A DNA stretch of 64,000 nucleotides. Origin: Brevibacillus centrosporus (GTDB taxonomy: Bacteria > Bacillota > Bacilli > Brevibacillales > Brevibacillaceae). Made by a program: the position numbers and the translations under genes. The DNA is taken from positions 78,027-142,026 of the forward strand of contig NZ_RHHP01000025.1 of the NCBI RefSeq assembly GCF_003710815.1. The letters run 5' to 3'. Shown in pieces: positions 60,665 to 64,000 of the stretch (positions within the stretch are counted from its first letter, which is position 1; each line of letters begins with the position of its first letter). The notes under the pieces are model-generated. The model was not told the DNA's origin and did not search any database. It saw only the letters and a list, made by a program, of their open reading frames with translations.

Positions 60665-62122
60665 CTATTTCACCATCTCAGCCATTTTTACAAATGTGTA
60701 GCCCTTGCTCTTCAAGCTCTCCAGCACGACTGGCAAAGCTTCAATCGTATGGATATCATCGAGCATGTGCAGCAGAATCACACTGCCATTTTGCGTCTGG
60801 GTAAGAACACCGTTTACAATATCCTTCGCACTGTTTTTGGAATCCCAATCGAGCGTAGTGACATCATACATCGCAATCACTTTGTAGCCAGTCGCTGCAA
60901 TCACTTTCCCGGTTTGATCGTCCACGACACCCGTCGGCGGTCTGAACAGCATGACAGGCTGCTGCTGGATCGACTCCGTAATGACCTGATGGGCTTTCAC
61001 GATGTCCTTTTGCAGGTCCTCCGGCTTCAACGTCGTTACCACCGGGTGACTGTAGGAATGGTTTGCGACATCATGACCGCCCTCGACCATGGCTCGTGCC
61101 AGATTCGGGTTATTTTCTACCCCTTTTGCCCTCAGGAAAAAGGTCGCTTTTACATCATGCTCTGCTAAAATATCCAGGATTTTCGTAACGGTCTTATCGC
61201 TTCCCCAGTCATCAAAGGTAAGCGCGACCTGCTTATTGTTTGTGTCCGATTTATAGACCAGCTTGTACTGGGCATTCTGATAGTTCATGTTCACTTTGGC
61301 AGCATCGTAGCCTGGGATATTTTCCAGCGGCTTTCGTTCACCGCCGTTTTTGATTAATTCACTAAGCGTCGTAAACTTGTAGCCAATCTCCTCGGCTGCT
61401 TGAGCAAGCAGTGGAATCGCGGGAATCACTTCCGGGTTAATGTCGGTATTTAACGAGATGATTCCACCTCTTGATATGTATCGTGTGACGTAATCGCCGA
61501 TCGTTTTAGCATCCCTGCTCAAATCTCGGTCCTTCGGGTTAATATTGTAGCTGACAACGGCGTCCATCCCCAAATGAGCAGCCGCCAAACAGACATCATC
61601 TGTAAAATCTCCAGACTTGGTGCGAACGTAGCGTGGAACAATCCCTGTCTCTCTTTTGATCACTTCATTACTCAGCTGTATTTCGCGATAAATCTGTTCG
61701 TAGCTGAGCTTGCTCGTGTCTAGTTGGTTGAGCGTATTGTTTTCGATCTCATGTCCACGAGCCAAGATGTCTTTTGCGATTTTCGGCTCTTCGGCGACCC
61801 GCATGCCCGGTAGAAAGAAGGTCGCTTTGATCTGGCTTGCATCCAACTGATCCAGCAAACGTTTCATGGTTTTTTCATCGCCCATGCCATTAAACGTTAA
61901 AGCCAATTCTTTTCTAGCTGTGTACACGTAAGAAATCGCTTTGCTTTTTTCTCCCGTGTAGCGGGTAATGCTTTGTTCTGCGTCCGTTTTCCCCTTCAAG
62001 TTGTCAACCGATTCATCTTTGTTTACAAACATGGAGCAACCCGATAAGAGCATAAGCACCATGCCCATCACGAATCCTTCACGTACACGCAGCATGAAGC
62101 CGGCGCTTCTTCCTCTGGTCAT
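60665..62122 (-). CDS. Two-domain polysaccharide deacetylase lipoprotein
   Basis: About 485 residues with lipobox LLSGC near residue 30. Two NodB-type domains are present. The first (about 65-250) lacks catalytic residues: LTFNGMGDE instead of TFDDG and HEIENNTLNQ without the second metal-binding His. The second (about 295-480) is intact: LTFDDWGSD, HDVANHSYSH, RPPTGVVDD and LLHMLD. It probably removes acetyl groups from peptidoglycan or another wall polymer. ATG 62122 is chosen because GGGAGAAAAGG precedes it; the frame is open to 62152. It is a tandem paralogue of the next gene upstream. Confidence 0.9.
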   Translation of the reverse strand: MTRGRSAGFMLRVREGFVMGMVLMLLSGCSMFVNKDESVDNLKGKTDAEQSITRYTGEKSKAISYVYTARKELALTFNGMGDEKTMKRLLDQLDASQIKATFFLPGMRVAEEPKIAKDILARGHEIENNTLNQLDTSKLSYEQIYREIQLSNEVIKRETGIVPRYVRTKSGDFTDDVCLAAAHLGMDAVVSYNINPKDRDLSRDAKTIGDYVTRYISRGGIISLNTDINPEVIPAIPLLAQAAEEIGYKFTTLSELIKNGGERKPLENIPGYDAAKVNMNYQNAQYKLVYKSDTNNKQVALTFDDWGSDKTVTKILDILAEHDVKATFFLRAKGVENNPNLARAMVEGGHDVANHSYSHPVVTTLKPEDLQKDIVKAHQVITESIQQQPVMLFRPPTGVVDDQTGKVIAATGYKVIAMYDVTTLDWDSKNSAKDIVNGVLTQTQNGSVILLHMLDDIHTIEALPVVLESLKSKGYTFVKMAEMVK

Positions 62123-62165
62123 GCCTTTTCTCCCTTTTTTGCTATCCATCAACAGATAGTCTCTC

Positions 62166-63617
62166 TTATTTCCCTTGCTCGGACTCCTCTACCAGCTCCG
62201 TCATGGTTACCAGCGAGTATCCCTTTGCTTGCAAACCTTCTATTATTCTCGGTAGAGCTTCGACAGTTTGAATATCATCCAGCATGTGTAGTAAAACAAT
62301 GCTCCCGTTTTTTGTTTTCTCGAGAACGGCATTCACAATGTCATCCGCACTCTTGCTCTTGTCGTGATCCGAGGGAATCACATCGAATAAGGCAATGGTC
62401 TCGTAACCCGTCGCTGCAATGACTTTGACCACGTCATCGTTGACTGCTCCTGCCGGAGGTCTGAAATACATCGTGGGCTTTTGCTGAATGGCTTCTGTAA
62501 TGACCTGATGTGCCTTGACGATCTCCTGCTGAAGCTGTTCCGGCGTAATATGGGTGTTATTGGGATGGGAGTATGTGTGATTCGCTACTTCATGCCCTGC
62601 TTCTAGAATGGCTCGAGCCAGGTTCGGATTTTTAGCTGTGCCGTCTGCCCGCAGAAAAAAGGTGGACTTGACCTGGTACTTTTCTAGGATGCGGAGGATG
62701 TTTGTTACTGTCGCATCGCTACCCCAATCATCGATCGTAATGGCTACCTTTTTCTCATCGGTTTCCACTCTTTTCACCACTTTGGCCATAGCATTGGTGT
62801 AGTCGGGGTTGATCTTGGCTGCATCGTAGCCTTCGATCTTTTCCAAGGGTAATTTCTCCTGACCAAGAGCCAGAAGCGTCTGGAGGGGCACAAACTGGTA
62901 CCCTGCTTCGGCAGCAGCCTTGGCGATCAGTGGAATGGATACTGACAAATGAATGTTTTCATCGATATCCAAGGCAATAATTCCGCCACGATTCATATAC
63001 TTGCGCACGTATTTGTTCTTTTGCTCATCCGTTTCATCGTGCCAGTTATGCAAGAACAGACTGTAACCGATGACAGCTTCTTGACCGTTGTGCGCCGCTG
63101 CCAGACGAATATCGTCCGTGTACGTACCAAGCCATGTCCGAGCATATTTCGGCGTAACACCTGTATGCTTGAGGATCAGCTCCTTGCTCTCCTTTATCTG
63201 CTGATAGATCTGTTCGTAGCTTAGATCCGCCAGATCATGTCCATGTACCGCATTATTCTCAATCTCGTGACCTCTCGCCAGGATTTGCTTGGCTAACTGC
63301 GGCTGTTTGGCTACTTGCGCTCCCGGCAGAAAAAACGTCGCCTTGATATTGTATGTATCCAGATCGTTTAAAAGCTGCGTCAGTTTTTTCTCGTCACCTA
63401 ATCCATTAAAAGTCAAAGCGAGCTCAGGCTTAGTCGTATAAACCATGGAAACAGCTTTGCTTGGCTCTCCCGTATAGCGAACAACGGAGGATGCTGGTTG
63501 TGTATTGGCGTATGCCGTAGCCTCCATTACGGAACTGCTCAAAAGCAGGGCCAGTGCTCCAGTCACACCCAGCATTTTTCCCCAGAATCTTTTTCTTTGT
63601 CCTTTCCAAAATTTCAT
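62166..63617 (-). CDS. Two-domain secreted polysaccharide deacetylase
   Basis: 483 residues with a Sec signal peptide (basic start, LGVTGALALLLSSSV, cleavage near ATAYANT) and no lipobox. Domain order is as in the neighbouring paralogue: an inactive N-terminal NodB domain (LTFNGLGDE; HEIENNAVHG) and an active one (ITIDDWGSD; HEVANHTYSH; RPPAGAVND; LLHMLD). Probable wall or exopolysaccharide deacetylase. The pair arose by duplication and has split into a lipid-anchored and a secreted form. ATG 63617 follows AAGGAG. The upstream 220 bases hold its unassigned promoter. Confidence 0.9.
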   Translation of the reverse strand: MKFWKGQRKRFWGKMLGVTGALALLLSSSVMEATAYANTQPASSVVRYTGEPSKAVSMVYTTKPELALTFNGLGDEKKLTQLLNDLDTYNIKATFFLPGAQVAKQPQLAKQILARGHEIENNAVHGHDLADLSYEQIYQQIKESKELILKHTGVTPKYARTWLGTYTDDIRLAAAHNGQEAVIGYSLFLHNWHDETDEQKNKYVRKYMNRGGIIALDIDENIHLSVSIPLIAKAAAEAGYQFVPLQTLLALGQEKLPLEKIEGYDAAKINPDYTNAMAKVVKRVETDEKKVAITIDDWGSDATVTNILRILEKYQVKSTFFLRADGTAKNPNLARAILEAGHEVANHTYSHPNNTHITPEQLQQEIVKAHQVITEAIQQKPTMYFRPPAGAVNDDVVKVIAATGYETIALFDVIPSDHDKSKSADDIVNAVLEKTKNGSIVLLHMLDDIQTVEALPRIIEGLQAKGYSLVTMTELVEESEQGK

Positions 63618-63837
63618 GATTCTACTCCTTCTTAATCAATTTAAAATAGATGTCGTACTGTAAAAGATTCGAAAGATCTTACGGATGATTGCAGCTTGAA
63701 AGGGTTTGATTAAAACAGGAAGGAAGAAGAGGATGTGTGATCATATAAACAGTCATAGATTTCCTATACTCTAAAATTATACACTTTTTATTAATTGTGG
63801 TAGAGTGGTTTCCATTTCCAACTTCTATGAACGCAAT

Positions 63838-63867
63838 AAAAAAACCAGATGATTACACTCATCTGGT
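63838..63867 (-). terminator. Terminator of the rRNA operon
   Basis: A perfect 9-bp stem (ACCAGATGA at 63844-63852, TCATCTGGT at 63859-63867) with a 6-base loop, followed by TTTTTTT on the minus strand. Confidence 0.92.
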
Positions 63868-63915
63868 CCATTTCCGTCGCACCTTCAAAACTGGATCTGC
63901 ATGTTTGCTAAGAGT

Positions 63916-64000
63916 GTGGATAAGTCCTCGACCGATTAGTATTCGTCAGCTCCACGTGTTACCACGCTTCCACACCGAACCTATCAACCTCATCGTCTGT
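63916..64000 (-). rRNA. 23S ribosomal RNA, 3' end (partial)
   Basis: The minus strand reads ...GGTTGATAGGTTCGGTGTGG... and ...GGAGCTGACGAATACTAATC... then GGTCGAGGACTTATCC, the well-known 3' end of bacterial 23S rRNA; the gene continues beyond the window. The end at about 63916 is approximate. Only about 50 bases separate it from the terminator. Confidence 0.95.

Noticed and set aside
1..64000. CRISPR arrays, tRNA genes, replication origin
   Set aside because: No regularly spaced repeats and no cloverleaf-like gene were seen. The DnaA-box cluster at 29.6-30.0 kb lacks dnaA/dnaN neighbours and an obvious unwinding region.

Overview
The window looks like a chromosomal segment of a Gram-positive, spore-forming Bacillales bacterium, most probably Brevibacillus or a close relative. 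The evidence is strong GGAGG-type ribosome binding sites, frequent GTG/TTG starts, Gram-positive lipoproteins, YwbE and YdjO homologues, a GbsR-type regulator beside an OpuA transporter, a HisK_N-type sensor kinase and a B. subtilis-type LexA box. The species name is an inference. No tRNA or CRISPR array was seen. The 3' end of a 23S rRNA gene enters at the right edge on the minus strand.

Layout. 0.2-11.8 kb: a MarR regulator, iron-type alcohol dehydrogenase, dienelactone-hydrolase-like protein, YfbK-type VWA lipoprotein, a drug-efflux operon (short EmrA-like adaptor, 14-TM MFS pump and a second, long-hairpin adaptor) behind a TetR-type operator, DedA, an AEC permease and a frameshifted DUF1254/DUF1214 gene. 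11.9-15.7 kb: an OpuA glycine betaine transporter with a divergent GbsR-like regulator. 15.7-29.6 kb: a cysteine hydrolase behind a possible leader-peptide attenuator, small conserved genes, an HPt-REC-GGDEF-REC / CheY / hybrid kinase signalling cluster whose kinase is broken, an acyltransferase, a HisK_N kinase, a pair of unknown genes, glycosyltransferase relics and a soluble chemoreceptor. 29.6-33 kb: a decayed prophage/mobile zone (DnaA-box cluster, amidase-like relic, holin, tail relic, IS3 relic, truncated mgtC, and an ArpU-like gene with a LexA box).

33-47.7 kb is catabolic. A LacI-controlled operon of unknown substrate (HisD-like dehydrogenase, GntP permease, SDR, 3-hydroxyacyl-CoA-dehydrogenase-like protein) has a promoter with a cre-like site and two identical palindromic operators. 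Next to it is an L-rhamnose operon: an RbsA-type ATPase, two permeases, an aldolase/dehydrogenase fusion, a mutarotase and an unusual kinase-isomerase fusion. No sugar-binding protein gene is present.

48.8-57.3 kb carries a likely regulon of undefined substrate: two divergent aspartase/fumarase-superfamily lyases, an aldehyde dehydrogenase, a zinc alcohol dehydrogenase, an IclR regulator and an MFS permease. The lyase operon and the permease gene have near-identical promoters followed, at the same distance, by the same tandem 15-bp palindromes. I regard this as the best candidate for a new pathway. The rest holds a chemoreceptor, 3-methyladenine glycosylase, a flavin-reductase-like protein, two tandem two-domain polysaccharide deacetylases and the 23S end, followed by a terminator with no visible 5S gene.
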